Source of the DNA: Methanoregulaceae archaeon
GTDB lineage: Archaea; Halobacteriota; Methanomicrobia; Methanomicrobiales; Methanospirillaceae
Length of the DNA: 17,306 nt
Assembly (NCBI GenBank): GCA_019695435.1
Contig: JACTVF010000067.1
Location: forward strand, 1-17,306
Direction: 5' to 3'
Both the position numbers and the translations under genes were made by a program. Positions 8,490-16,038 of the stretch are shown piece after piece. The notes below the pieces were generated by a model that was not told the DNA's origin, searched no databases, and was given only the letters and a program-made list of their open reading frames with translations. How positions within the stretch are numbered: the stretch's first letter is position 1; every line of letters begins with the position of its first letter.

Positions 8490-9587
8490 ATGCCAAAGAC
8501 CACGATCTCTGTCATTAAAGCGGATGTGGGAAGTTTCCCCGGCCACTCCCGCACCCACCCCAAGCTTCTGGAAAAGGCCGCCCAGATGCTCAAAACCGAG
8601 AAAGGCAAGCTTCTCACCGACTCCTTTGTCACCCACTGTGGCGACGATCTCGAACTGATCATGACCCACACTCACGGGGTCGACAACGAGAAGGTCCACA
8701 AGCTTGCCTGGGAGGTCTTCATGGAATGCACGAAGATCGCAAAAACCCTCAAACTCTACGGTGCAGGTCAGGACATGCTCGCGGATGCATTCTCGGGGAA
8801 CGTCAAGGGCATGGGCCCGGGCGTTGCCGAGATGGAATTCGAGGAGCGGGGTTCCGATCCCGTCATGGTCTTTATGGCTGACAAGACCGAACCCGGCGCG
8901 TGGAACTTCTACCTGTACAAGATCTTCGCTGACCCGTTCAACACTCCCGGTCTTGTCATCGACCCGTCCCTGCACGAGGGTTTTATCTTCGAGGTGCACG
9001 ATCTAATCGGGAAGCGCAAAATCAGGTTTGCCTGCCCCGAGGAGAGTTACAGCCTGCTCGCCTACATCGGGGCACCGTCCCGGTACGTGATCAAATACGT
9101 GTTTAAGAAGGACGGGACTATCGCTGCATCGACAAGCACCCAGCGCCTCAACATGATGGCCGGGCGGTACGTGGGAAAGGACGACCCGGTCATGATCGTC
9201 CGGGCCCAGAGTGGTTTTCCCTCGATGGGCGAGGTGATCGAGCCGTTTACCATCCCGGTGCTTGTTGCAGGCTGGATGCGCGGATCGCACCACGGCCCGT
9301 TCATGCCGGTTGGCCTCTGCGATGCCAACTGTACCCGGTTCGACGGCCCGCCCCGGGTTGTCTGCTTCGGGTTCCAGGTGACAAACGGGACCCTGATCGG
9401 ACCTGCCGATATGTTCGATGACCCCGGGTTTGACCGGGTCAGGGCGCGGTGCAACAAGCTTGCGGATACGATCCGTGCTCAAGGGCCTTTCGAACCCCAC
9501 CGGCTCTCCCTGGAAGAGATGGAGTATACTACGCTTCCGGCCGTCGAAAAGAAACTGGCTACACGCTGGGAACCTCTGCGGGAATAA
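8490..9587 (+). CDS. Bifunctional fructose-1,6-bisphosphate aldolase/phosphatase (FBPase class V)
   Basis: This archaeal enzyme makes fructose 6-phosphate directly from triose phosphates: a Schiff-base aldolase and a Mg2+-dependent phosphatase share one remodelling active site, making gluconeogenesis one-way. The 365 residues match the family throughout. The N-terminal KADVGSFPGH supplies metal ligands Asp12 and His19, and CGDD (50-53) supplies more acids. GRYVGKDDP contains Tyr227 and Lys230, corresponding to the family's catalytic Tyr and Schiff-base Lys. The GWMRGSHHGPFMPVGL and RFDGPPRVVCFGFQ blocks are also present. A gap of 51 bases separates it from the class II aldolase, with no clear ribosome binding site before the ATG, so it may have its own promoter. 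A copy of the intergenic repeat starts directly after the stop. Confidence 0.96.
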   Translation: MPKTTISVIKADVGSFPGHSRTHPKLLEKAAQMLKTEKGKLLTDSFVTHCGDDLELIMTHTHGVDNEKVHKLAWEVFMECTKIAKTLKLYGAGQDMLADAFSGNVKGMGPGVAEMEFEERGSDPVMVFMADKTEPGAWNFYLYKIFADPFNTPGLVIDPSLHEGFIFEVHDLIGKRKIRFACPEESYSLLAYIGAPSRYVIKYVFKKDGTIAASTSTQRLNMMAGRYVGKDDPVMIVRAQSGFPSMGEVIEPFTIPVLVAGWMRGSHHGPFMPVGLCDANCTRFDGPPRVVCFGFQVTNGTLIGPADMFDDPGFDRVRARCNKLADTIRAQGPFEPHRLSLEEMEYTTLPAVEKKLATRWEPLRE

Positions 9588-9845
9588 TTTTTGGTGATTA
9601 TCAACAATCAGCCCCCAACATGGTGAAAAATGTATATTTTTAGTCTGTAGAAAAGCGTTTTCGGGTGTCCTTGTTGCCCCCCTCTTGCACCACCAGTCCC
9701 CCGAGGGGGACGGGGTACATTGCGATGGCACCAGAATAGGTAATACAGCACTATCGCAAGGGGGGATGCCCGAGCGGCGGGGGCGGAGCCCCCGAGAGCG
9801 GATTCCTCATGTTTTTGAATCTTTTAACTTCAATTGATCGAGTAT
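9588..9845. repeat. Dispersed intergenic repeat, copy 3
   Basis: This is the same unit and orientation as 5868-6134. Landmarks: GGTGATTATCAACAAT (9593), TCTGTAGAAAAGCG (9644), a perfect hairpin GTCCCCC-GA-GGGGGAC (9696-9711), the 36-base core at 9722-9757 with AGGTAATAC, GGGGGATGCC (9761-9770), the hairpin CGGGGGC-GGA-GCCCCCG (9778-9794), and CAATTGATCGAGTAT at the end. It follows the stop codon of the preceding gene after a T run, as copy 2 does. It carries no gene of its own. Confidence 0.75.
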
Positions 9846-9996
9846 TGGATTTTCCCATTTGAATGGCCGGGCACGAATGCACGAAACGGGAGAACGATGT
9901 TTCGGGGGAAAAATCGAGGATCGCACTGATCAGACGGAAAGCCAGGAAAAAAGTTTTAGTGTTTATTCACATCCCCGTCAGTGATTTGGTTGTTTT
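9846..9996. other. Short intergenic stretch; T-run end for the minus-strand lipoprotein gene
   Basis: On the minus strand the run of six T residues corresponding to 9947-9952 could terminate the lipoprotein transcript. A 48-codon plus-strand frame (9863-10009) crosses the region but looks incidental. Confidence 0.35.
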
Positions 9997-10493
9997 TCAC
10001 GGTCCGTAAGGAGTGCTGTTGGATGGAGTTTTGCCGCCATTCGTGGCAGCATTTTGTCCGCTCATCTGCCGGGTGCTATTCCTTGGTACACCGGTATACA
10101 TCCCAAGCGCCGCCATAAGCTGAGCCGATGTTATGGTGGTCCCTGATGCCGCAGACAACTGGGCTGTAGTGTAAGTAAAATTGATGACATGCTCCTGAGC
10201 CGGGGGGGTCAGGGCATTGATAAGATCGCTCTCGGATACCCCGAGGGTCTGTGCAGCTGCCTCAAGGCGGGTCTCGTTGCTCATAAAATGACCATGCACA
10301 TAAGCACCGGTACCCTGAGCGGGTGTGCTGTTGCCGGAGGATGTCAGGGACACTGTCACCGCAGGCTGGCTGGAATTATTGGGGGATGTCTGGGGGTGCA
10401 GCCTGCCACTATGATGCTCATGATAAATAGCACCGAGGCTATGATGCCAACGTAACTGCAATTTTTAAGATATCCTGGTTTCCGGATTGTCAT
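9997..10493 (-). pseudogene. Predicted extracytoplasmic lipoprotein, interrupted by a frameshift
   Basis: The minus-strand ATG at 10493 starts MTIRKPGYLKNC followed by a hydrophobic segment and the lipobox IVAGC, a good lipoprotein signal peptide. That frame stops a few codons later (...PASLR, stop). The adjacent frame is open to 9997 and encodes a Ser/Thr/Asn/Gln-rich linker (TSPNNSSQPAVTV) and then a domain with two similar helix-like segments (AAAQTLGVSESDLINAL and TTITSAQLMAALGM). Adding one C to the C5 run at 10392-10396 joins them smoothly as ...AGC-T-P-Q-T-S-P-N-N-S. It is therefore a recently broken gene, a phase-variable gene, or a homopolymer sequencing error. The intact product would be about 160 residues, membrane-anchored and facing outward. 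I do not recognise the C-terminal domain. Confidence 0.6.
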
Positions 10494-11010
10494 GGTTTAT
10501 CACATTCACTAAAGGAGATCCCTCCAGAACGAAACAGCCGGATCACCCGACAGCTTCGTCTTTCAGTTCCTTTGGAGTGTTTATTTAACATTTTGTCGGA
10601 TAAACATTTCGAAATCCGGCTCTGGTGCGTTAACGTGACTCAAAGAAGATGGCCTCGTCGTAATCGATACCAGTCTGGTATTAAAAGGTCACAACAACGC
10701 ACCAGAACCGGAAGGACATATTTTGTTTATCTAACCTGGTACGAGAAATAATGATGGTGGGAACTTACCGCAAAAGGTCGCATCAAAGCGAGCAGACCGA
10801 ATATTGACGTGCCGTCAGGCGAATCCCCACGGAAGCATTTACAAGAATTTCCTGACGGTTTCCCCGGAGAACCTGAACCTGATGCCTGAGCACCATCCGA
10901 CACGAGTACCGGGAACCACCGTTATAATTCTCATAATCCATGCAGGCATTCGTACCTCACTTTTCGCGCAAACAAAGAATATCTCCGGCACGCTAATATT
11001 CCCGGCAACA
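10494..11010. other. Gene-free region between the lipoprotein and cyclophilin genes
   Basis: No gene is supported here. The cyclophilin frame is open upstream to 10804, but the sequence there does not look like protein. The region holds the 133-base palindromic element described separately and weak TATA-like strings near 10920 (TTATAAT) and 10976 (AAGAATAT) that may serve the cyclophilin gene. Confidence 0.4.
10599..10731. repeat. 133-base imperfect palindrome with nested hairpin
   Basis: The arms are GATAAACA (10599-10606) with TGTTTATC (10724-10731), and a 24-base pair at 10616-10639 and 10688-10711 that matches at 20 of 24 positions and includes CTGGTGCGTT/AACGCACCAG without a mismatch. 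The 48-base interior contains a perfect ATACCAG-T-CTGGTAT hairpin. It could be a small non-autonomous element or a non-coding RNA with a long stem. Confidence 0.55.
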
Positions 11011-11484
11011 ATGACACCAGCACAGGAACCCGGAAAACGGGTACGGCTCGAAACGAACATGGGCACGATCACGATCGCGCTCGATCCTGATATGCCGATT
11101 ACCGCCGGCAACTTCGAAACGCTCGCAAAGAAAGGCTACTACGATGGCGTCATCTTCCACCGTGTGATCGCCGGGTTCATGCTCCAGGGCGGGGACCCCA
11201 CCGGCACCGGCAGGGGCGGCCCGGGATACGTGATCAAGGACGAGTTCACGACCACGAACCGGAACGACCGGGGCACCATCTCGATGGCAAACGCCGGCCC
11301 GAACACCGGCGGTTCCCAGTTCTTTATCAACCTGGTCAACAATAATTTCCTCGACGGCAAGCACCCGGTCTTCGGGAAGGTGGTCGAAGGCATGGATGTT
11401 GTGGACAAGATCGGCAAAACAGAGACCGACAGGGAAGACCGGCCAAAAGAGAAGGTCACGATCCTCCACGCGGTCATGGAGTGA
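11011..11484 (+). CDS. Peptidyl-prolyl cis-trans isomerase, cyclophilin type
   Basis: Cyclophilins speed cis-trans isomerisation of X-Pro bonds during folding. From ATG 11011 the product is 157 residues with no signal peptide or membrane segment, so cytosolic. Family motifs are VIFHRVI with catalytic Arg51, [18 protein letters not shown] (about 57-73), [16 protein letters not shown] (91-106) and [12 protein letters not shown] (113-124). The residue at the Trp position important for cyclosporin binding is Phe113, as in many bacterial cyclophilins, so cyclosporin sensitivity is expected to be low. The frame stays open upstream to 10804, but that extension lacks protein-like character and family similarity. 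No ribosome binding site precedes ATG 11011, so the message may be leaderless or have a very short leader. Confidence 0.93.
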   Translation: MTPAQEPGKRVRLETNMGTITIALDPDMPITAGNFETLAKKGYYDGVIFHRVIAGFMLQGGDPTGTGRGGPGYVIKDEFTTTNRNDRGTISMANAGPNTGGSQFFINLVNNNFLDGKHPVFGKVVEGMDVVDKIGKTETDREDRPKEKVTILHAVME

Positions 11485-11486
11485 GT

Positions 11487-11514
11487 CCGGAAAAGATCCG
11501 GCGTTATTCTTTTT
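11487..11514 (+). terminator. Terminator of the cyclophilin gene
   Basis: The hairpin CCGGA-AAAGA-TCCGG (11487-11501) starts 3 bases after the stop and is followed by the T-rich CGTTATTCTTTTT. Both a hairpin and a T run are present. Confidence 0.6.
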
Positions 11515-11993
11515 GCGGGTTTTGTTGTAGGCTTGTTGACCAGTAGTGCATTCGTTTGCAGTTGTCAGAAAAGAGACAATCACTACCGGAAAAAAAGCGC
11601 CGGGATTCTGGCTCTAAAACCGGTTTTAACCATATTCACCCACACCCGGACACCAAAACCTGCGAAAATGCGAGGGCTCCCCGCCTCAGGGCCCCTCCGG
11701 GGCACGGCGGGGCAGGGGATTTTTTTGTATTTTTTAGTCACTGATCCGCCGCGGGGGCGTCCCTTCGGGGGCGGCGGCACTCATCGTACTTGGTGGGGAA
11801 GATAACAGTCTCATTATTCTGTCTTACCAATTTTCAAAAAAGAATTTCGTAGTAACCGGGATACTATAGTTAAACAAAAAACACTCGATTTTTCCCATTT
11901 CCCCCGGGGATTATCGCTGGTACCTGGCACCTGATCTTTTGTATAGAGGCCCCAAAAAAAACCGTTTCCCGGCCCACCGGATCCTCAAAGGAA
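11515..11993. other. Gene-free convergent region with GC hairpins
   Basis: A compound hairpin has an outer stem CCCCGCC 11679-11685 with GGCGGGG 11706-11712 and an inner stem GCCCC 11691-11695 with GGGGC 11699-11703; it is followed by seven T residues (11720-11726). A second hairpin has CCGCCGC 11746-11752 pairing with GCGGCGG 11771-11777. The plus-strand frames in this stretch are low-complexity and judged non-coding. A T run on the minus strand (A run at 11954-11961) probably ends the kinase transcript. Confidence 0.45.
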
Positions 11994-14900
11994 TTATCGG
12001 GTGCGGGTAAACCGGTACTCCCCTTTTGGCACAACCATCTCAAACCGTGCGCCTTTGCCCGGTTCACCGGTCTCTTTAATTGTAATACCCGTGGTGGCAA
12101 GAATCTCCCGGATCAAAAACAAACCGAACCCGGTATTCTTCCCGTACCCGCGTTCGAAGATGAGCTCTTTTTCATGCACCGGGATCCCGGATCCGTCATC
12201 TTCGCACACGACGACGAGGTCGTTTCCGGACTCGTGAGACGAGATACGGATGCCCTTCATGGCCTTCCCGCCATACCCCAGGGCATTGTCAACAAGGTTG
12301 AAGAACACTTTCTGGAGCAGGGGATCGGCAATAATTTCAACATTTTCAAGATCGGTAACGTCCAGATCTGTGCCGGACAGGTCCAGCCCTTTGACACCGA
12401 GCTCGACACACTTCTTTACCTTCTGCCAGGACGGGGTGTCCGCCCCCAGGGCTTCATACTCCCTCGTGAACTCGATCTGGCGCTCGATATTGTGTGCAAT
12501 AATCTCTTCCTTATCGAGGAATTTTTTCAGCTCCGGGTCCTGGAGGGTCATCTTTGAGAGGTCGATGTACTCGAGCAGGGCCGTGAGCTGGTTTTTGATA
12601 TCATGGCGGGTGATGCCCGAGAGGAGATTTAACTTTTTATTGGCGAGTTTTATCGCTTCCTCCGCACGTTTGCGTGCGCTTATATCCCGGACAACAGCAA
12701 GGATCACCTTCCTTCCCTGAATGGTGACGACATGGGTATTGACTTCCACCGGTATAATGGTGCCGTCCTTTGTCCTTTGTCCCGTCTCGAATCTCGCCAT
12801 TCCCAGCGTCCGCTGGTCTTCAAAGACCTTTTCCCGCAGGGGGTTGTGATATGCCGTGGCGATATCAAGCGGGGATTTCCCCAGCAGCTCTTCTTTGGTA
12901 TACCCCAGCATCCGGCAGGCGACATCGTTGACATCGGTGAACCTGCCGGGCGTGCCGTCGTTGAGGATTTCGTGAAGATAGATCGCATCGGTGGAATTAT
13001 TGAAGATATCGCGGAACTTCTGCTCGCTCTCTTTGAGCGCTTCCTGTGCCTGCCGTTGGTCTGTCACGTCCTGGATGATTGAATGTAGGTACAGGTGACC
13101 GTCCTGCGTGACGGGAGCGCTGAAGACGTCGACATCCCGGATCTCCCCGCTTTTTTTCCGGTGCCGGAACTGGAACACTGCACCCTGGACCTCGCTCGCG
13201 TGAGCCATATCCTTCAGGGTAACGGCAGGGTTCTGGATATTGATCTCCGTGATATTTTTCCGGCGAAATTCTTCCCTGCTGTAACCATAGTACCGGCTGG
13301 CAGCGGCATTTGCATCCACAAGTCTGCCGGTCTCCGGATCAACAATGAACATCACGGCATTGTTGATCTCGAACATGTCGCGGTACCGTTTCTCGCTTTC
13401 CCTGAGCGCATCTTCTGCCTCCTTGCGTTCGGTGATATTCCGGCAGAGCGCGAGGATCTGGACGGAATCGCCTGACGGGATCACCGATGCATTGATCTCG
13501 ACCGGCGTTATTTTGCCCGAAGCATCCGCGTAATCGATCTCCAGGTTGCGGATGAAACCGGCCCTCATGCACTGCCGGACCGCTTCTGCATTCTTCTCTC
13601 TGTCGTACCCGGCCGTCCATTCCGTCACGTTCCTGCCGGTAATTTCGTCGAGATTTTGATGGCCTGCGAGGCGGACATATTCCGGGTTTGCATCCAGCAC
13701 CCTGCCCTGGTCGTCGAGGATCACAAAACCCGTCCCGGTCGTCTCGATGACAGCCCGGTACTTCTCTTCCTGTTCCCGCAGGGCCTGTTCAGATTTTTTA
13801 TGGCCGGTGGCATCACGGAGGATGATAAGGCCGCCGGGGGTATCGTGGTAACGAATGAGAGCGACTGTGGATTCGACCGGGACCGGTGTACCATCCATCT
13901 TCAGGTACACGATCTCTTCGCACCCGACCGGCTTGTGCTGTTCCATCACGACACGGACCCGTTCCTGTACCGCTGCATGATACGCCGGGTCAATCCGGTC
14001 AAAGAGCGACATCCCCAGCAGTTGACCGGCAGATGTGGCCCCTGCGAGCCTGACCATGGCCGGGTTGACATAAACAAAACGCTCAGCGACGGAAATATAG
14101 ATGGCGTCGGGGGCGGATTCAACCATCTCCTGGAAATTCTCTTCATTCTCCCTGAGCTGTCGTTCCCTCCGGGCGAGCTCGTCGTACTTCCCGCGCAGCT
14201 CCTCTTCGGCAGCGGTGATCTGTTCATACGCGGCCCGGAGTTCTCCCTCCGTTTTCTTGAGCTCCGAGATATCCCGGAATATCCCCTCAACGCCGGCAAA
14301 ATTCCCGGTTGCATCGTACCAGGCGTGGGAGCTGGTGGAGACCGTGACAAGGGTCCCGTCCTTTCGTTTCAGCGTGACCTCCCGGTGGGAGACCGCCCCG
14401 TCCCTTTTGAGCATGTCAAGGAAGAGCGCCCGCTGTGCCGGAGCCGCATAATAATCCGTGGCCGATCTGCCGGTCATCTCTCCTGGACCCGCGTACCCGA
14501 GGAGATCGGCCCCGGAAGGGCTGATCATCACGAGGTTGCCCTGTGTGTCCGTGCGGTAATAGACGTCCTGGATATTTTCGAGGATGGCCCGGTACTCCTC
14601 CTCGGACGCAGCCAGCGCTTTCTCGTTGTCTGCCAGGGTTTCGTACTGCCCCCGCAGTTCTTCCTCGGCAGCGGTGAGCTGCTCGTTTGTTGCCGCAATC
14701 TCGGTCACGGTCTTTTTGCGGTCGGTGATATCGTGGATGATGCCAAAGACCGTCCGCTTTTCCGGGTCGTATTCTGCGTTGGAGTGGATGTCCCTGACAG
14801 CCCCGTCAGAAGGCCTGCGGATCTTGAAGTCCAGGTTGTAGGGCTTGCCGTATTTTACGAGCGCGTCCAATGCATCGTCAAGGACACGGCGGTACTCCGG

Positions 14901-15899
14901 CAGGGGGATCTCCTGGACCTCGCGTATCGGCATCTCGAGATTTTTCACGCCGTAAATTGCCCCGGCATTTTCGGAAGCGAGCATCTTCCCGGTGTCCAGG
15001 TGAAATTCCCAGTGGCCGACCCCTGCCACCACTTCCGCCCGCTTTAACCGGGACTCGCTCCCTGCAAGGAGCCGGTTCTGTTCCTCCACCATCTGTTTTG
15101 TCTTTTTCCGCTCGGTGATGTCCCGGATGGACTCGATCGAGCCGGCGATCTGCCCGTTCTGGTCGTAAAGCGGGCTCGCCTTGCCCCAGAGCGTCCTTGG
15201 TACCCCCTGCTCGTGCGGGAGCGCGGACTCGGCAGCGAGCGTCGTGCCGTCCCGGACAATATTTGAATAATCAGCCCTTATCCTGTCGGGCGGCGAGAAG
15301 ACCAGGTCGATCAGCATCGGCCTGCGTTCACCGTAAAACGGGATTGCGTACTCGTAATTTCCCTTTCCCACCATGCCGGACGCCGGAATACCGGTCATCT
15401 CCTCTATGGCATGGTTCCACGTGAGGACGGTCCCGGCCCTGTCGATGGCAAACGTGGCGTCCGGAAGGAAGTTGATAATATCAGAGAGCCGTTTCTCCGA
15501 CTCGATACGGGAGCGTTCAGCGGTGCGCCGGGCGACAGTCTGGCGGATCTTGTGGGCGAGCTCGGCGAACTGTGCCCTCGGGTCACCCCCTTTCTGGAGA
15601 TAGGAGTCTGCCCCGTTGTTGATGGCTTCTATGACCACCTCCTCGCGGCCCCGGCCGGTGAAAAGGATGAACGGGATGCTGCCAAACCCCGACCGGACAG
15701 CTTTAAGAAATTCGATGCCGTTCATTCCCGGCATCTGGAAATCCGATACCACGGCATCGTATTCCTGGTTCTTCAGGGCATCCAGCCCGTCCTGTGCTGA
15801 TAGTTGTGGGTCTATAGAAAATTCTCCCGTGGCCTCGAGAAAGAGCCTGGCAATGTCGAGAAGGGTCGGTTCATCATCGACATAGAGAACGTGAATCAT
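11994..15899 (-). CDS. Hybrid sensor histidine kinase: receiver, about seven PAS domains, kinase core
   Basis: This is a soluble 1301-residue two-component protein. The N-terminal receiver (1-118) has the acidic pair Asp8-Asp9, phosphoacceptor Asp53 in SDFQMPGMNG, the Thr of ILFTGRG and the Lys of YLQKGG. About seven PAS modules follow from residue 140 to 1080, each ending in the usual D-I-T-x-R-K-like turn (IRDITERKK, IHDITDRKK, FRDISELKK, LRDATGHKK, CRNITERKE, IQDVTDQRQ, VRDISARKR). Coiled linkers with the repeated AAEEELRG motif join several. The kinase core has the H box at His1099 (ITRHDIKNQL), the N box NLVDNAL near 1201-1207, DDGSGIP and a G2-like ERGYGKNTGFGLFL. No transmembrane segment is visible. 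The start at 15899 places VLYVDDEP correctly; the frame extends upstream but would overlap the divergent gene antisense. Signals and partner regulator are unknown. Confidence 0.93.
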   Translation of the reverse strand: MIHVLYVDDEPTLLDIARLFLEATGEFSIDPQLSAQDGLDALKNQEYDAVVSDFQMPGMNGIEFLKAVRSGFGSIPFILFTGRGREEVVIEAINNGADSYLQKGGDPRAQFAELAHKIRQTVARRTAERSRIESEKRLSDIINFLPDATFAIDRAGTVLTWNHAIEEMTGIPASGMVGKGNYEYAIPFYGERRPMLIDLVFSPPDRIRADYSNIVRDGTTLAAESALPHEQGVPRTLWGKASPLYDQNGQIAGSIESIRDITERKKTKQMVEEQNRLLAGSESRLKRAEVVAGVGHWEFHLDTGKMLASENAGAIYGVKNLEMPIREVQEIPLPEYRRVLDDALDALVKYGKPYNLDFKIRRPSDGAVRDIHSNAEYDPEKRTVFGIIHDITDRKKTVTEIAATNEQLTAAEEELRGQYETLADNEKALAASEEEYRAILENIQDVYYRTDTQGNLVMISPSGADLLGYAGPGEMTGRSATDYYAAPAQRALFLDMLKRDGAVSHREVTLKRKDGTLVTVSTSSHAWYDATGNFAGVEGIFRDISELKKTEGELRAAYEQITAAEEELRGKYDELARRERQLRENEENFQEMVESAPDAIYISVAERFVYVNPAMVRLAGATSAGQLLGMSLFDRIDPAYHAAVQERVRVVMEQHKPVGCEEIVYLKMDGTPVPVESTVALIRYHDTPGGLIILRDATGHKKSEQALREQEEKYRAVIETTGTGFVILDDQGRVLDANPEYVRLAGHQNLDEITGRNVTEWTAGYDREKNAEAVRQCMRAGFIRNLEIDYADASGKITPVEINASVIPSGDSVQILALCRNITERKEAEDALRESEKRYRDMFEINNAVMFIVDPETGRLVDANAAASRYYGYSREEFRRKNITEINIQNPAVTLKDMAHASEVQGAVFQFRHRKKSGEIRDVDVFSAPVTQDGHLYLHSIIQDVTDQRQAQEALKESEQKFRDIFNNSTDAIYLHEILNDGTPGRFTDVNDVACRMLGYTKEELLGKSPLDIATAYHNPLREKVFEDQRTLGMARFETGQRTKDGTIIPVEVNTHVVTIQGRKVILAVVRDISARKRAEEAIKLANKKLNLLSGITRHDIKNQLTALLEYIDLSKMTLQDPELKKFLDKEEIIAHNIERQIEFTREYEALGADTPSWQKVKKCVELGVKGLDLSGTDLDVTDLENVEIIADPLLQKVFFNLVDNALGYGGKAMKGIRISSHESGNDLVVVCEDDGSGIPVHEKELIFERGYGKNTGFGLFLIREILATTGITIKETGEPGKGARFEMVVPKGEYRFTRTR

Positions 15900-15940
15900 G
15901 CGAGTAACCCCCGGTCTTATCCGGTAATTAACTGAAGGGG

Positions 15941-15948
15941 AATATAAA
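15941..15948. promoter_or_regulatory. Near-symmetric TATA element between divergent genes
   Basis: AATATAAA reads TTTATATT on the minus strand. It lies about 42 bases upstream of the kinase ATG (15899) and about 43 bases upstream of the ATG at 15991 on the plus strand, so one element could serve both directions with leaders of roughly 18-20 bases. Confidence 0.45.
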
Positions 15949-15990
15949 TGGGTGGGTACCGGCACAGGTTGTACCCGTAAAGGAACACCT

Positions 15991-16038
15991 ATGTGCCGGG
16001 CCTGCAAGAGTGTACATGCGAAGAGGAAGCGGGCATGA
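15991..16038 (+). CDS. Possible 15-residue upstream peptide overlapping the HD gene start
   Basis: ATG at 15991 is preceded by AGGA (15981-15984) at 6 bases and opens a 15-codon frame, MCRACKSVHAKRKRA. Its TGA overlaps the HD gene ATG in the arrangement ATGA (16035-16038). It could be a translated leader coupling the downstream gene. A CxxC pair and a basic tail are visible. It may also be chance. Confidence 0.3.
   Translation: MCRACKSVHAKRKRA

Noticed and set aside
9863..10009. 48-codon plus-strand frame after repeat copy 3
   Set aside because: It overlaps the end of the minus-strand lipoprotein gene, with no ribosome binding site or family likeness.
10804..11010. 69-residue N-terminal extension of the cyclophilin
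   Set aside because: The cyclophilin fold is complete from 11011; the extension lacks a signal peptide at its start and looks non-coding.
11741..11790. Possible fourth diverged copy of the dispersed repeat (GGGGGCGGCGG hairpin, GGATCAGTG)
   Set aside because: It shares only GC hairpin character; neither AGGTAATAC nor TCTGTAGAA is present nearby.
11533..11805. 90-codon plus-strand frame
   Set aside because: It runs through terminator-like hairpins and T runs; low-complexity translation.
13656..15047. 463-codon open frame on the plus strand
   Set aside because: It is antisense to the PAS region of the kinase in GC-rich DNA, with no family motifs.
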